64,000 bases of DNA. Source: Kitasatospora sp. NBC_01287. GTDB taxonomy: Bacteria > Actinomycetota > Actinomycetes > Streptomycetales > Streptomycetaceae. Below the pieces are notes generated by a model. That model had not been told where the DNA came from. It saw only the letters and a list, made by a program, of their open reading frames with translations, and ran no database searches. Below, piece by piece: positions 8,211 to 16,417 of the stretch; the stretch's first letter is position 1, and each line of letters opens with the position of its first letter. The DNA is taken from NCBI RefSeq assembly GCF_026340565.1, contig NZ_JAPEPB010000001.1:4378501-4442500 (forward strand), written 5' to 3'. The position numbers and the translations under genes were made by a program.

Positions 8211-9092
8211 ATGAAGCTCGGCCTGCACTACTGGAAGTACTCGACGCCCGAGGACCCGGCCCTGATCGCCCCGACGCTCGCGCGGACCGCCGCCGTCGCC
8301 GAGCAGGCGGGGGTCTCGCGGTTCACCGTGATGGACCACTACTTCCAGATGATGACCCCGCACTCGACCGCCGAGGAGCCGATGCTGGAGGGCTACACCA
8401 CCCTCGGCTACGTGGCCGCGGTGACGGCCCGGATGCAGCTCAACCTGATGGTCACCGGGGTCATGTACCGCTACCCGGGGCTGCTGGCGAAGATCGTCAC
8501 CACCTTGGACGTGCTCTCCGGCGGGCGGGCCCAACTGGGCATCGGGGCCTCCTGGTACGAGCGGGAGAAGCGCGCGCTGGGGGTGCCGGTGGTGCCGATG
8601 GGCGAGCGCTTCGAGCGGCTGGAGGAGACGCTGCGGATCTGCCTGCAGATGTGGAGCGACGACAACGGGCCGTTCGAGGGCCGGTACTACCAGCTGGCCG
8701 AGACGCTCTGCGTGCCGCGGCCGCTGCGCAGCCCGCGTCCGCCGATCATCATCGGGGGCAGCGGCGAGAAGAAGACGCTGCGGCTGGTGGCGAAGTACGC
8801 GGACGCGTGCAACCTGTTCGGCACCGGGGTCGTGGAGGTCGCCCACAAGCTGGACGTGCTGCGGGCGCACTGCGCCGCCGAGGGTCGCGACTACGAGGCG
8901 ATCGAGAAGACCGTGATGTGCAGCCGCCGCCCGGTGCTGGAGGAGCTGGACACCTTCCTGGCCGAGGCGGAGCAGCTGGCGAAGCTGGGCGTCACCGAGC
9001 TGCAGGTGGTGCCCGAACAGGGCCGCAACCCGGTCGAGTTCACCGAGGAGATCGCCGAGCACCTGCTGCCCCGACTGGCGCAGATCGGCTGA
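8211..9092 (+). CDS. LLM-class F420-dependent oxidoreductase
   Basis: The 293-residue product has the luciferase-like monooxygenase barrel: MKLGLHYWKYS opening strand, FTVMDHYFQM, VTARMQLNLMVTGVMYRYPGLLAK, and GGRAQLGIGASWYEREKRALG, which carries the cofactor-binding non-prolyl bulge region. IIIGGSGEKKTLRLVAKYADACN near the C-terminus is diagnostic for the F420-binding subgroup. The substrate is unknown. ATG 8211 follows GGGAG; the in-frame extension to 8061 runs through the divergent promoter and is unlikely to be coding. Confidence 0.88.
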   Translation: MKLGLHYWKYSTPEDPALIAPTLARTAAVAEQAGVSRFTVMDHYFQMMTPHSTAEEPMLEGYTTLGYVAAVTARMQLNLMVTGVMYRYPGLLAKIVTTLDVLSGGRAQLGIGASWYEREKRALGVPVVPMGERFERLEETLRICLQMWSDDNGPFEGRYYQLAETLCVPRPLRSPRPPIIIGGSGEKKTLRLVAKYADACNLFGTGVVEVAHKLDVLRAHCAAEGRDYEAIEKTVMCSRRPVLEELDTFLAEAEQLAKLGVTELQVVPEQGRNPVEFTEEIAEHLLPRLAQIG

Positions 9093-9233
9093 CCCTGACC
9101 GCCCCGCCCTTCGTCGCGTACGACGGAGCCCGGCCATCGGGCGGGGCGGCGGATCCGGCCGCGGGCCGCACGGTACCTGACGCAACATCAGCTCTTGCTG
9201 GACAGTGCCGCGCGGCTGCTCCAGGCTGAGGAC

Positions 9234-9926
9234 ATGAGCGACGCACCCGTGGCCGTGGTGACCGGCGGCAACCGAGGGATCGGCCTGGAGACCTGCCGCC
9301 AACTCGCGGCACTGGGGCACCGGGTGGTGCTCACCGCCCGGGACGGCGCCAAGGGGGCGGCCGCCGCGCGGCGGCTCGGCGCCGGGGCCGAGGCCTACCA
9401 ACTGGACGTCACCAGCGCGGCGGACGCCGAGGCGCTGGCCGCGCACCTGGCCGAGCGGTACGGGCGGCTGGACGTGCTGGTGAACAACGCGGCGATCAAC
9501 TACGACACCTGGCAGCGGGTCACCACCGCCGACCTCGACCAGGTGCGGGTGACCGCCGAGACCAACCTGTACGGGCCGTGGCAGCTGGTCCAGGCGCTGC
9601 TCCCGCTGCTGCGCGCCTCGCGGCAGGCGCGGATCGTCAACGTCTCCAGCGGAGCCGGCGCGATCGACGACCTGGGCGCGGGCACCCCCGCGTACTCGAT
9701 CACCAAGCTCGCCCTGAACGGGCTGACCCTGATGCTGGCCCGCGACCTGCGCCAGGACCGGATCCTGGTCAACGCGGTCTGCCCCGGCTGGGTCAACACC
9801 GACATGGGCGGCGGCGGCGGGCGCCCGGTGGCCGACGGCGCCGCGGGAGTGGTCTGGGCCGCCACCCTGCCGGACGGCGGCCCCAGCGGCGGGTTCTTCC
9901 GCGACCGGCGCAGGATCCCCTGGTGA
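9234..9926 (+). CDS. SDR family oxidoreductase
   Basis: The 230-residue product is a classical short-chain dehydrogenase/reductase. It has the Rossmann motif TGGNRGIG near residues 10-17, NNAA, the catalytic serine in IVNVSSGAGA, the YxxxK pair in YSITKLALNG, and the PGWVNTDMGG loop. It should reduce or oxidise a carbonyl/hydroxyl with NAD(P)H, as in carbonyl-reductase-like members; the substrate is unknown. The ATG begins MSDAPVAVVTGG; a weaker in-frame ATG at 9195 would add 13 non-conserved residues. It lies 141 bases after the luciferase-like gene. Confidence 0.9.
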   Translation: MSDAPVAVVTGGNRGIGLETCRQLAALGHRVVLTARDGAKGAAAARRLGAGAEAYQLDVTSAADAEALAAHLAERYGRLDVLVNNAAINYDTWQRVTTADLDQVRVTAETNLYGPWQLVQALLPLLRASRQARIVNVSSGAGAIDDLGAGTPAYSITKLALNGLTLMLARDLRQDRILVNAVCPGWVNTDMGGGGGRPVADGAAGVVWAATLPDGGPSGGFFRDRRRIPW

Positions 9927-10029
9927 GCCGGCCGCGGGGAGCCACCGGCTGCGGCGGGGGACGGCGCGGACCCCGGGCCTCCGGTACCGCCGGAACCGCC
10001 GGTTCAGTGGTGAACGGGGTGGCGGAGCG

Positions 10030-10851
10030 TCAGATCAGGGCGTGCAGCGCGGTGGCGTCGTCCTGGGCCTGGCCGCGCGGCCAGAGCTCGCACCGCGGGT
10101 CGGCCGCCTCGACCTCGCGCACCGCGCCGACCAGCGCCCCCGGCCCCGACTCGGCGAGCAACCGCAGCGCGGCCACCCAGTCGCCCAGCGCGAAGGTCCC
10201 GGTGTAGCGGGCGGCGCCGTCGGTGACCGCGGCCAGCGCGCGCAGCGAATCCAGCCGGACGAAGCCCGTCTCGGCGTGCGCGGCCGCCTTCGGACTGGCG
10301 GCGGCGATCCACGGGCCGCGCCCGGTGTTGCGCACGGCGCGCACCGCGAGCGCGTGGCGCAGCCGCAGCGCGGCACGCTCGGCGCCGCCGTGCTCGGCCT
10401 CGACCACCGAGCGGAGCAGCGCCTCCCCCGCCTCGAAGGGCTGGTTGTCGCCGATCACCACCGGCGGCCCGCTCTTCGGCTCCAGCACCAGCAGCGAGTC
10501 GCCCAGCACCAGGTACTCCAGCGAGGGGCCGTGCAGCCGGGCCGCGACCACCATGGCGGCCGGGGTGCCCGGGTGGGCCAGGTCGCAGCGGGCGCCGTGC
10601 AGGGCCGCCGTCTCGACGATCGCGTCGGCCAGGCACTCGGTGATGCTCCGGTCCGAGCGGTCGGTCAGCCGGGCGAGCAGGTGCACACCCAGCCGGCGGG
10701 CGTACCAGGCGGTGCCGTGCCGGCAGCCGGACTCCATGCCCTCCGGTGAGCCCGATCCGTCGAGCAGCACCAGGGCCTCGGGGGTGGCCGCGGCGAAGTC
10801 CTCGTTCTCCCGCCCCGGTTGCGCCGGCTGACCGGCCAGATGCACCTGCAT
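10030..10851 (-). CDS. PP2C-like (PPM) phosphatase-domain protein
   Basis: The 273-residue product shows remnants of the PPM/PP2C serine/threonine phosphatase plan: an early acidic metal-site region VLLDGSGSPEG, a central LEYLVLGDSLLVL strand equivalent to the GDSR motif, VTDGAARY for the D-G metal pair, and the terminal QDDATALHAL for the final DD. An action on phosphoproteins is inferred; the GDS site differs slightly from GDSR, so activity is not certain. The start MQVHLAGQPAQPGRENEDF at 10851 is chosen by homology, since the RNEDF/NED element opens PP2C domains; the ribosome site is weak (GGCGG). Confidence 0.75.
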   Translation of the reverse strand: MQVHLAGQPAQPGRENEDFAAATPEALVLLDGSGSPEGMESGCRHGTAWYARRLGVHLLARLTDRSDRSITECLADAIVETAALHGARCDLAHPGTPAAMVVAARLHGPSLEYLVLGDSLLVLEPKSGPPVVIGDNQPFEAGEALLRSVVEAEHGGAERAALRLRHALAVRAVRNTGRGPWIAAASPKAAAHAETGFVRLDSLRALAAVTDGAARYTGTFALGDWVAALRLLAESGPGALVGAVREVEAADPRCELWPRGQAQDDATALHALI

Positions 10852-10992
10852 ACCGCCAGTGTGGGGCGTTCGGCGGTGCCGGCGACAGCCCTCGGCACGG
10901 GGTTCGCCCGTAAGGAGTGCGGTGGCAGGGCGCCCGATTTTCACTTAGCGTCACATAACAGACATATCGCCCGATCTTGGATGGAGTCCAGC

Positions 10993-11166
10993 ATGTGGTG
11001 GCAAGTGATCGTGGTGGTGGTGGCCAGCATCGGGTTCCCGACGCTGGCGCTGCTGTACTTCATCGGCGGACCGAACTGGCGCGACGGACACGGACCGCGG
11101 CACGCGGCCACCGGGAGCGCGGCCGGTGCGGCGGGCGCGGGCGGGAGGGGCGCTCGACGGAACTGA
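10993..11166 (+). CDS. Small single-pass membrane protein
   Basis: The 57-residue product has one hydrophobic helix (QVIVVVVASIGFPTLALLYFI, residues about 4-24) followed by a hydrophilic Gly/Ala/Arg tail. GGAG sits six bases before the ATG at 10993, better than for the ATG at 10981. It is divergent from the PP2C-like gene. No function is recognised. Confidence 0.6.
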   Translation: MWWQVIVVVVASIGFPTLALLYFIGGPNWRDGHGPRHAATGSAAGAAGAGGRGARRN

Positions 11167-11240
11167 CGGCATGTCGGCCGCCGGGCATGGGACAGTGTCA
11201 GGCAGCACGACCAGGCACCCGTTCCATCCAGGAGGTCCGT

Positions 11241-11486
11241 ATGAGCAGCAGCGACGCAGCAGCCGTGGAGAGCGAGCAGAGCCCCGAGGTGCCCGCGGAC
11301 GCGCAGGGCTCCGGCCAGGAAGCCGGGCCGGACGATGTGAAGGCGAAGTTCCTGGCCGCTCTGGAGCGCAAGCACGGCACGAAGAGCGATGGCGCGGGCG
11401 GCGGCCCCGGCGGCGACTCCAAGATCCACGGAGCGCACGGCGCGGTCGGCGGCAAGCGCACCTTCCGCCGCAAGAGCGGTGGCTGA
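11241..11486 (+). CDS. DUF5302 domain-containing protein
   Basis: The 81-residue product has an acidic, low-complexity first half and the conserved DUF5302 core DDVKAKFLAALERKHGTKS followed by HGAHGAVGGKRTFRRKSGG. This short cytoplasmic protein is widespread in actinomycetes and its role is not known. A near-perfect AGGAGGT lies ahead of the ATG. Confidence 0.85.
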   Translation: MSSSDAAAVESEQSPEVPADAQGSGQEAGPDDVKAKFLAALERKHGTKSDGAGGGPGGDSKIHGAHGAVGGKRTFRRKSGG

Positions 11487-11522
11487 GCGACCGGGTGAGC
11501 GCGTGAGCAGCTGACGCGGCAG

Positions 11523-11562
11523 GTGAGGGGTGGTGACCGCGAGTGCGGCCGCCACCCCTCAC
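11523..11562. terminator. Hairpin downstream of the DUF5302 gene
   Basis: GTGAGGGGTGG pairs with CCACCCCTCAC, with an inner CCGC/GCGG stem-loop. It lies between the DUF5302 gene and the convergent TIGR03086 gene. About 75 further bases before 11639 are GC-rich direct repeats with no gene. Confidence 0.75.
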
Positions 11563-11638
11563 GGCTGCCCGGCCCCGGTCGGGCCGGACCGGGGCCGGAC
11601 CGGCGCCTGGCTGGGGCCTGGCTGGGGCCGACCGGGCC

Positions 11639-12259
11639 CTAGCCGGCCGGCTGCCAGCGCGGGTCGCGGCCGAGCAGCCGCAGCGCCCGCTCGAAGGCGT
11701 CCGCCCCCTCCGGGGCGGGCACGACCGGAGCGAAGGCGCGACCCGGGCGGCGGGCGTGGGAGTCGGCCGGGACCTGCTCGGCGATCCCCAGCAGCAGCCC
11801 GGCCAGGTCCGCCGGCACCTCCAACGGCAGGCCGACGGCGGCCGCCAGGTCCCAGGCGTGGACCAGGGTGTCCAACAGGTGGAAGCCGATCGCCTGGCCG
11901 GCCGGGAAGGCGTGGCCGGCCAGGATCTCCGGCAGCTGGAGCGTCGCGGCGGCGGCCTCCGCCGCGGCGAAGGCCTCGGTGAGCTCGCGCGCGGAGTCGG
12001 CGAAGGCCGCGAGCGCGGCGAGCGTCCCGGCCTGGCCGGTGGCGACCGGGCGGTCGGCCCAGACCGCGAGGTCCGCGCCCTGGCCGCGGGCGGCGGCCGC
12101 GAAGCCGTACTGCTGGCCGATCACGTGCTCCAGCAGCCGGCGCAGTGTCCAGTCGACGCAGGGGGTGGGCAGGGCGAGTTGTTCGGGGCGGATGGCGGCC
12201 ACCACGGGCGCGGTGAGGGCCAGGGCGCGGGCGTGGGCCGGGGCGAGAAGGATCGTCAC
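11639..12259 (-). CDS. TIGR03086 family metal-binding protein (DinB/MDMPI-like)
   Basis: The 206-residue product is a four-helix DinB/mycothiol-dependent maleylpyruvate-isomerase-like protein. It has the conserved PTPCVDWTLRRLLEHVIGQQYGFA helix with the first His ligand and the LDTLVHAWDLAAAVG motif with the second. The family binds a metal and often handles mycothiol adducts; the substrate is unknown. GTG 12259 is preferred because a perfect GGAGG lies eight bases upstream; the frame could begin at ATG 12274, but the GGAGG would then be inside the coding region. It follows the TetR gene on the same strand and may be its target. Confidence 0.85.
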   Translation of the reverse strand: MTILLAPAHARALALTAPVVAAIRPEQLALPTPCVDWTLRRLLEHVIGQQYGFAAAARGQGADLAVWADRPVATGQAGTLAALAAFADSARELTEAFAAAEAAAATLQLPEILAGHAFPAGQAIGFHLLDTLVHAWDLAAAVGLPLEVPADLAGLLLGIAEQVPADSHARRPGRAFAPVVPAPEGADAFERALRLLGRDPRWQPAG

Positions 12260-12330
12260 GTTCGGTGCCTCCATCGGCTGAGCGGCGAGCGGGAGAGCCT
12301 GCTGGGCCTTGCTCCGCCGGATGCTAGCAG

Positions 12331-12358
12331 AGGTAGCACGATCGTTCGGTCAGTTTAG
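12331..12358. promoter_or_regulatory. Candidate promoter/operator between the TetR and TIGR03086 genes
   Basis: The stretch GCACGATCGTTCGGTCA contains the palindromic core CGATCG extended by a GTTCGGTC half-site, followed on the minus strand by TAGCAT, a plausible -10. GTTCGGTC-type half-sites are common for TetR repressors, and a TetR gene is adjacent, so auto- or local regulation is inferred. Confidence 0.35.
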
Positions 12359-12410
12359 GATCCGTCGCACCACGCCGATGCACCGCCACGGCCGCTGCGC
12401 CCGCCTCGGC

Positions 12411-13109
12411 TCAGCGCGGCGGCAGCAGCGACTCGTCCACCGACTCGGAGCGGAGCAGCAGCAGCACCGAGCGCCGGGCTCGCGCGTAGGGCGCCTCGTC
12501 GCCGTGCAGCAGCGACAGCGCGTTGGCGTACTCCAGGAAGGCGACCAGCTCGAAGGTGAGCTGCTCCAGGTCGGCGTCGGCGCGCAGTTGGCCGGCCGCG
12601 CGGGCGGCCTCGAAGAACTCCAGGACGGTGCGGTGCCAGCGCCCGCTGCTCTCGGCCAGCACGTCGCGCACCCGGCCCGGCTGCGCGTCGAACTCCGCGC
12701 CGACCGCGTAGAAGAAGCAGCCGCCGGCGAAGACCCTGGTCCGCGAGTACTCCAGCCAGCGCTGCGCCAGCTCCCACAGCTGCCCGACCCCGGGCGGCAG
12801 CCGGCGCGCCGGCTCGACCACGGTGTCGCGGTAGATCCGCTGGGCCGCCCGCACGGTGGCGAGCTGCAACTCCTCCTTGGAGCCGAAGAGCGCGAACACC
12901 CCGCTCTTGCTCAGCGACAGTTCGCCCGCCAGCCGACCGAGCGAGAGCCCGCCCAGGCCCTCGACCGAGGCGATCGAGACCGCTCTGGCCAGCACCAGCC
13001 GCCGGGTCTCGTTGCCCTTCTGGACCCGCCCGTCACTCGACTCGGCCGCGACCTCGACCCCGGGGGCGGCGAGACCCGCGCCCGGCGGCTGCGTCGTGGG
13101 ATCCGTCAC
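12411..13109 (-). CDS. TetR/AcrR family transcriptional regulator
   Basis: The 232-residue product has an N-terminal TetR helix-turn-helix (residues about 33-78: TRRLVLARAVSIASVEGLGG, then LSLGRLAGELSLSKSGVFALFGSKEELQLA). The effector domain has the YDTVVEPARRLPPGVGQL and AGGCFFYAVGAEFDAQPG pattern of the TetR_C subgroup found beside small-molecule metabolism genes. The start is GTG. Neighbours are the TIGR03086 gene downstream on the same strand and a divergent acyl-CoA dehydrogenase 135 bases away; either may be its target. Confidence 0.88.
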   Translation of the reverse strand: MTDPTTQPPGAGLAAPGVEVAAESSDGRVQKGNETRRLVLARAVSIASVEGLGGLSLGRLAGELSLSKSGVFALFGSKEELQLATVRAAQRIYRDTVVEPARRLPPGVGQLWELAQRWLEYSRTRVFAGGCFFYAVGAEFDAQPGRVRDVLAESSGRWHRTVLEFFEAARAAGQLRADADLEQLTFELVAFLEYANALSLLHGDEAPYARARRSVLLLLRSESVDESLLPPR

Positions 13110-13244
13110 TGCCCACCACCGTCTTCCCTGTGACCGAGCGGCGACTGGTCTCCGGCCAGCGGCCGCTTTTCACGTCAGGGTACGGCCTGATACGGATGGT
13201 GCGGCACCGCGCAACCGAACCCCGCAGACCCTCAGGAGCGCCGC

Positions 13245-14435
13245 ATGGCAGCCAGCACCCCCCGCCCGGGTGGACCCGACCCGCTCGACCTGCTCGCCGT
13301 GGGCGAGTTGCTCACCGACGAGGAGCGGTTGGTCCGCGACACCGTCCGGCGCTTCGCCGACGACCGGATCAGGCCGCACATCGCCGACTGGTTCGAGCGC
13401 GGCGTCTTCCCCGCCCGTGAGCTGGCACCCGAGCTGGGCAGGCTCGGGCTGCTCGGGATGCACCTGGAGGGCTACGGCTGCGCCGGGGCCGGCGCGGTGG
13501 CCTACGGGGCGGCCTGCCTGGAGCTGGAGGCGGCCGACTCGGGGCTGCGCAGCTTCGTCTCGGTGCAGGGCTCGCTGGCGATGCGCGCGATCCACGCCTT
13601 CGGCGCCGAGGAGCAGAAGCAGCGCTGGCTGCCGGAGCTGGCGGCCGGGCGGGCGATCGGCTGCTTCGGGCTGACCGAGCCGGACTTCGGCTCCGACCCG
13701 GCCGGGATGCGCACCACCGCGCGGCGCAAGGGCGCGGACTGGGTGCTCTCCGGCAGCAAGATGTGGATCACCAACGGGAGCGTGGCGGACGTCGCCGTCG
13801 TCTGGGCGCAGACCGAGGAGGGGGTGCGCGGCTTCGTGGTGCCCACGGACTCCCGCGGCTTCACCGCCACCGACGTGCCCGGCAAGCTCTCGCTGCGCGC
13901 CTCGGTGACCAGCGGGCTGAGCTTCGACGAGGTGCTGCTGCCCGGCGACGCGGTGCTGCCGGGCGTCAGCGGGCTGCGCGGGCCGCTCTCCTGCCTCAAC
14001 GAGGCCCGCTTCGGGATCCTCTGGGGCACGGTGGGCGCGGCCCGGGACTGCTACCAGGCGGCGCTGGACTACGCGAAGAGCCGGGTGCAGTTCGGCCGCC
14101 CGATCGCCGCCTTCCAGCTCACCCAGGAGAAGCTGGTGGAGATGGCGCTGGAGCTGGAGAAGGCCTACCTGGTCGCCTGGCGGATCGGGCGGCTGAAGGA
14201 GGAGGGCCGCGCGAAGGCCGCGCAGGTGAGCTTCGGCAAGCTCAACAACGTGCGCACGGCGCTGGGGATCGCGCGCAGCGCGCGGACGATCCTGGGCGCC
14301 AACGGGATCACCACCGACTACCCGGTGCTGCGGCACGCCAACAACCTGGAGTCGGTGCTGACCTACGAGGGGACCAGTGAGATCCACACGCTGGTCCTGG
14401 GCGAGGCGATCACCGGGGAGTCGGCCTACCGGTGA
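13245..14435 (+). CDS. Acyl-CoA dehydrogenase, glutaryl-CoA dehydrogenase-like
   Basis: The 396-residue product is a standard-length acyl-CoA dehydrogenase. FAD-site segments CFGLTEPDFGSDPAGM and WVLSGSKMWITNGSVADVAVVWA are present, the ARFGILWGTVGAARDCYQAALDYAKSRVQFGRPI helix is as in glutaryl-CoA dehydrogenases, and the catalytic glutamate lies in LTYEGTSEIHTLVLGEAITG. Family members oxidise and decarboxylate glutaryl-CoA in lysine/tryptophan breakdown or act on related short acyl-CoAs; exact specificity is inferred. CAGGAG lies seven bases before the ATG. It is divergent from the TetR gene. Confidence 0.9.
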   Translation: MAASTPRPGGPDPLDLLAVGELLTDEERLVRDTVRRFADDRIRPHIADWFERGVFPARELAPELGRLGLLGMHLEGYGCAGAGAVAYGAACLELEAADSGLRSFVSVQGSLAMRAIHAFGAEEQKQRWLPELAAGRAIGCFGLTEPDFGSDPAGMRTTARRKGADWVLSGSKMWITNGSVADVAVVWAQTEEGVRGFVVPTDSRGFTATDVPGKLSLRASVTSGLSFDEVLLPGDAVLPGVSGLRGPLSCLNEARFGILWGTVGAARDCYQAALDYAKSRVQFGRPIAAFQLTQEKLVEMALELEKAYLVAWRIGRLKEEGRAKAAQVSFGKLNNVRTALGIARSARTILGANGITTDYPVLRHANNLESVLTYEGTSEIHTLVLGEAITGESAYR

Positions 14436-14469
14436 GCCGCGGCGGGACGCGGGCAGGACGGGGCGCGGG

Positions 14470-14526
14470 CCGGACGGGACGGGGGCCGGACGGGACGGGG
14501 GCCGGACGGGACGGGGGCCGGACGGG
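14470..14526. repeat. 16-bp tandem repeat array
   Basis: Three full copies plus a partial copy of CCGGACGGGACGGGGG lie between the acyl-CoA dehydrogenase stop and the ArsR promoter. It is GC-rich low-complexity DNA, likely prone to slippage. No coding role is seen. Confidence 0.85.
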
Positions 14527-14545
14527 GCCCGCCTACGATGAGCCC

Positions 14546-14902
14546 ATGAGCTCAGGCAAGCAGGTCTCAGCTGCGCACCATGCGCAGCACCCGGTCACCG
14601 AGGAGCAACTCGACATCGCCGCCGGGATCCTCGCCCTGCTCGCCGACCGCACCCGCCTGGCGCTGCTGAACCGGCTGGGCGAGGGCGAGGCCGACGTCAC
14701 CACGCTCACCGAGGCCTGCCACGCCGCGCGCACCTCGGTCAGCCAGCACCTGGCCAAGCTGCGGCTGGCCGGGCTGGTGACCACTCGCAAGGACGGGCGC
14801 CGGGTGGTCTACGCGCTGCGGCACGGGCACCTGCGGCGCCTGGTGGACGAGGCGTTGAACGTCGCCGACCACGAGATCGGCTCGCTGCCCGCGCACGACT
14901 GA
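14546..14902 (+). CDS. ArsR/SmtB family winged-helix regulator
   Basis: The 118-residue product has the ArsR fold: LDIAAGILALLADRTRLALLNRLGEGEADVTTLTEA, recognition helix TSVSQHLAKLRLAGLVTTRKDGRRVVYALRHGHL, and a C-terminal helix VDEALNVADHEIG. The metal-sensing ELCVCD motif is absent; C and H appear instead in EACHAAR and in the C-terminal ADHEIG helix. A similar NADHEIG tail occurs in CmtR/KmtR-like or zinc-type members, so metal sensing is possible. TACGAT at 14533-14538 lies seven bases before the ATG, consistent with a leaderless transcript. A perfect inverted repeat downstream marks its likely target, the MFS gene. Confidence 0.85.
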   Translation: MSSGKQVSAAHHAQHPVTEEQLDIAAGILALLADRTRLALLNRLGEGEADVTTLTEACHAARTSVSQHLAKLRLAGLVTTRKDGRRVVYALRHGHLRRLVDEALNVADHEIGSLPAHD

Positions 14903-14920
14903 CCGCCCCGCGAGGGGCGG
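14903..14920 (+). terminator. Short hairpin after the ArsR gene
   Basis: CCGCCCC and GGGGCGG pair around GCGA immediately after the ArsR stop. Confidence 0.6.
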
Positions 14921-14935
14921 CCGGTCGAACTCCCG

Positions 14936-14972
14936 TCAACATGTGCACAGGTGCTGACATGTTGAGTATGAT
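14936..14972 (+). promoter_or_regulatory. ArsR-type operator and -10 box of the MFS gene
   Basis: TCAACATGT (14936-14944) and ACATGTTGA (14957-14965) are a perfect 9-bp inverted repeat separated by 12 bases. TATGAT follows at 14967-14972, so a bound repressor would cover the -35/-10 spacer of the MFS promoter. The paired half-sites spaced about one helical turn are as expected for an ArsR dimer. Confidence 0.65.
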
Positions 14973-15010
14973 GTCGGGGTCGTCGCACCGCCGACCCAGC
15001 GAGGGACGCC

Positions 15011-16417
15011 ATGCTCTCCGTGCTGCGCCACCGCACCTACCGCCGCCTCTTCGCCGCCCAGGTGATCGCCCTGGTCGGCACGGGACTGGCGACAGTCGCG
15101 CTCAGCCTGCTCGCCTTCGACCTCGCCGGCGCCGACGCCGGTTCGGTGCTCGGCACCGCGCTGGCGATCAAGATGGTCGCCTTCGTCGGCCTCGCGCCGG
15201 TGTTCGGCGCCTGCGCCCACCGGCTGCCCCGGCGGCTGCTGCTGGTCGGCGCCGACCTGATCCGGGCCGCGACCGCGGTGGCGCTGCCCTTCGTCACCCA
15301 GGTCTGGCAGGTCTACCTGCTGATCTTCCTGCTGCAGGCCGCCTCGGCCGCCTTCACCCCGGCGTTCCAGGCCGTCATCCCCGAGGTGCTGCCCGCCGAG
15401 CGCGACTACACCCGCGCGCTCTCGCTCTCCAGCCTCGCCTACGACCTGGAGAGCCTCTTCAGCCCCGCGCTCGCGGCCGGCCTGCTCACCCTGGTCAGCT
15501 ACCACCAGCTCTTCCTGGGCACCATGGCCGGCTTCCTCGGCTCGGCCGCTCTGGTCGTCTCGCTGGCGCTGCCGAAGCCGCTGCGGGCGGCCGTCCCGGG
15601 CGGCGTGCTGGCCCGGGCCGGCCACGGCGCCCGGCTCTTCTGGGGCGCCGCGCGGCTGCGGGCGCTGCTCGCCCTCGAACTCACGGTGGCCGCGGGCGGC
15701 GCGGTGGTCTTCGTCAACACCATCGTCTACGTCCGCGACCACCTGCACCGGGCAGCCGCCGACGTGCCGTTCGCGCTGGGCGCCTACGGGGCGGGGTCGA
15801 TGACGGCCGCCCTGCTGCTGCCCCGGGTGCTGGAGCGGACCGGGGAGCGCGGCGTGATGCTGCCCGCCGGGTGCGCCATCACCGGGCTGCTGCTCGGGCC
15901 GCTGGTGGCGATCACCGCCGGCGGGCAGGGCAGTTGGCGGTGGCCGGCCCTGCTCGCCACCTGGGCCGCCCTCGGCGCGGCCTGCGCCGTGGTCAACGCC
16001 CCGGCCGGGCGGCTGATCCGGCGCTGCACCGCGCCCGAGCAGCGGGCCGACGCCTTCGCCGCCCAGTTCTCGCTCTCGCACAGCTGCTGGCTGCTCAGCT
16101 ACCCGCTGGCCGGCTGGCTCGGCGCGCGGGCGGGCCTGCTCACCGCCGACCTGGCGCTGGGCGCGCTCGCCCTGGCCGGCACCGTCTGCGCCGTGCGGCT
16201 CTGGCCCGCGCGGATCGAGCAGGACGGGCCGGACGGGCCGGACGGGTGGGACGGGCCGGACGGGCGCGGCACCAGCCGCACCCGGTCGGCGACGGCGGCG
16301 CCCCGCTACCCGGCCTTGGCGAGGGCCGGCTCCAGCGCGTCGACCACCCGTCGGACGTCGTCCTCGGTGGTGCGCCAGTTGCTGAACGCGGCCCGCAGCG
16401 CCGGGACCTCCTGGTAG
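15011..16417 (+). CDS. MFS transporter
   Basis: The 468-residue product has about 12 hydrophobic segments starting with YRRLFAAQVIALVGTGLATVALSLLAF. It belongs to the MFS_3/drug-efflux-like group often controlled by ArsR regulators, so export of a toxic compound or metal chelate is inferred. GAGGG precedes the ATG. The membrane domain ends near residue 400 (AGTVCAVRLWPARIEQ). The remaining tail is a GGACGGGCC-encoded DGPDGPDG stretch plus 45 Ser/Arg/Ala-rich residues that lie antisense to the last 112 bases of the decarboxylase gene. That tail may be the result of a lost stop or slippage in the repeat. Confidence 0.85.
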   Translation: MLSVLRHRTYRRLFAAQVIALVGTGLATVALSLLAFDLAGADAGSVLGTALAIKMVAFVGLAPVFGACAHRLPRRLLLVGADLIRAATAVALPFVTQVWQVYLLIFLLQAASAAFTPAFQAVIPEVLPAERDYTRALSLSSLAYDLESLFSPALAAGLLTLVSYHQLFLGTMAGFLGSAALVVSLALPKPLRAAVPGGVLARAGHGARLFWGAARLRALLALELTVAAGGAVVFVNTIVYVRDHLHRAAADVPFALGAYGAGSMTAALLLPRVLERTGERGVMLPAGCAITGLLLGPLVAITAGGQGSWRWPALLATWAALGAACAVVNAPAGRLIRRCTAPEQRADAFAAQFSLSHSCWLLSYPLAGWLGARAGLLTADLALGALALAGTVCAVRLWPARIEQDGPDGPDGWDGPDGRGTSRTRSATAAPRYPALARAGSSASTTRRTSSSVVRQLLNAARSAGTSW

